A stretch of DNA of 12,673 bases from positions 1 to 12,673 of the forward strand of contig CAZRIT010000059.1 in NCBI GenBank assembly GCA_964600225.1, written 5' to 3'. The stretch comes from CAZRIT01 sp964600225. Lineage in GTDB: Bacteria; Bacillota; Clostridia; Christensenellales; CAG-138. The notes beneath the pieces were generated by a model. That model worked only from the letters and a program-made list of their open reading frames with translations, had not been told where the DNA came from and ran no database searches. Of the stretch, positions 12,182-12,673 are shown in pieces; the stretch's first letter is position 1, and each line of letters opens with the position of its first letter. A program made the translations under genes and the position numbers.

Positions 12182-12673
12182 CTACTTGATATCCTTCTTT
12201 TGGAAAACGCACACACCCGCCGCCGTGGTCAACGTTATCACGATCAGCGCATACAGCATCAATCGTGCGGGGCGCTCTGCCGTTCTCCCCGCAATCTGCA
12301 TGCTCTGACCGCCCGGGAGGAAATCAAGCAGGAACAGATACGCCTCGCGCTTGGCGCCGCTTAGATAATTGGGGTTTGGTTCCTGCTCCGATATCATCGT
12401 CCCCGTGGAATCGGTAAAAACATATCCGTCGAATATCTCGGGCTCGTCAAGCCTGGAACTCAAATAGGCGCCGACGAACAGCAGCACAAACGCGCCGAGC
12501 ACGCAGACGACAGCCACAACGGCCTTATTTTGACACAGCATGCCAATGAGCGTAAAGATTGCCACAAAGGCCAGCGACATCATCAGCGCGCAGCCCATCA
12601 AAGCGATCAATTGCGCAACACCCGCCTCCATCCCCAGCAGCGGAAGGCCCAGCGCCAGCGCAAACACAAGATA
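12182..12673 (-). CDS. ABC-2 type transporter permease, C-terminal part (runs off right edge)
   Basis: The frame is open to the window edge (at least 163 residues) and ends in VCVFQKKDIK, a very common ending of ABC-2 permeases (membrane helix followed by ...F.KKDIK). Several hydrophobic helices are visible: PLLGMEAGVAQLIALMGCAL, a following one with LAFVAIFTLIGML, VVAVVCVLGAFVLLFVGAYL, and the last about 15-30 residues from the end. Between the third and the last is an extracytoplasmic loop with DEPEIFDGYVF. It would form the channel of an exporter with an ATP-binding subunit encoded further right. Being coupled to a sensor kinase, the transporter may provide sensing or resistance to a cell-envelope antimicrobial; this is inferred from similar loci. 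Confidence 0.85.
   Translation of the reverse strand, partial: YLVFALALGLPLLGMEAGVAQLIALMGCALMMSLAFVAIFTLIGMLCQNKAVVAVVCVLGAFVLLFVGAYLSSRLDEPEIFDGYVFTDSTGTMISEQEPNPNYLSGAKREAYLFLLDFLPGGQSMQIAGRTAERPARLMLYALIVITLTTAAGVCVFQKKDIK

Noticed and set aside
11537..12364. A 275-residue plus-strand frame across the histidine kinase
   Set aside because: Shadow of the histidine kinase gene, whose H, N and G boxes are clear on the minus strand.

Overview
The window looks like a Bacillota genome, class Clostridia, of the moderately GC-rich gut type. The evidence is strong AAGGAGG-type ribosome binding sites, sigma-A-like promoters, the RhaB, AraC and ABC-2/histidine-kinase families present, and a cargo block typical of clostridial integrative conjugative elements (ICEs). 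No rRNA, tRNA or CRISPR array was seen. Taxonomy is inferred from gene content only.

Positions 1 to about 3300, all on the minus strand and visibly more AT-rich in places, are a piece of an ICE. In transcription order they hold: the C-terminal part of a SpaA/Cna-B surface protein with a membrane anchor, a 29-residue membrane peptide, a VbhA-like antitoxin and its Fic toxin (with their own promoter and terminator), a DUF6809-like protein with its own terminator, a 179-residue ICE protein, and a related protein that runs off the left edge.

At about 3250-3330 the ICE fragment abuts a McrB-like AAA ATPase (3320-4558) that ends about 80 residues after its Walker A motif. Both neighbours are cut at the same place, so this is a recombination or deletion scar, or an assembly join.

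Positions 4591-8751 are a sugar-catabolism locus. An AraC-family regulator is divergent, across a 153-base promoter region, from a 972-residue fusion protein. The fusion is a rhamnulokinase, then a class II aldolase-like domain that has lost its metal ligands, then a class II aldolase with all ligands present, then a small beta-rich tail. It would carry out two consecutive steps of L-rhamnose (or related deoxysugar) breakdown in one chain. This is the most unusual object in the window.

Positions 8881-11258 are a small plus-strand operon: a TetR regulator behind a perfect TTGACA-N16-TATAAT promoter overlapped by an inverted repeat, an SCP2-like lipid-binding protein, and an M24 (creatinase/aminopeptidase P-fold) protein in which one acidic metal ligand appears to be missing. 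A remnant of a GNAT acetyltransferase start lies just before the promoter. A strong bidirectional hairpin closes the operon.

Positions 11288-12673, on the minus strand, hold a sensor histidine kinase and, upstream of it, the C-terminal part of an ABC-2 permease that runs off the right edge: a typical Bacillota transporter and two-component cluster.
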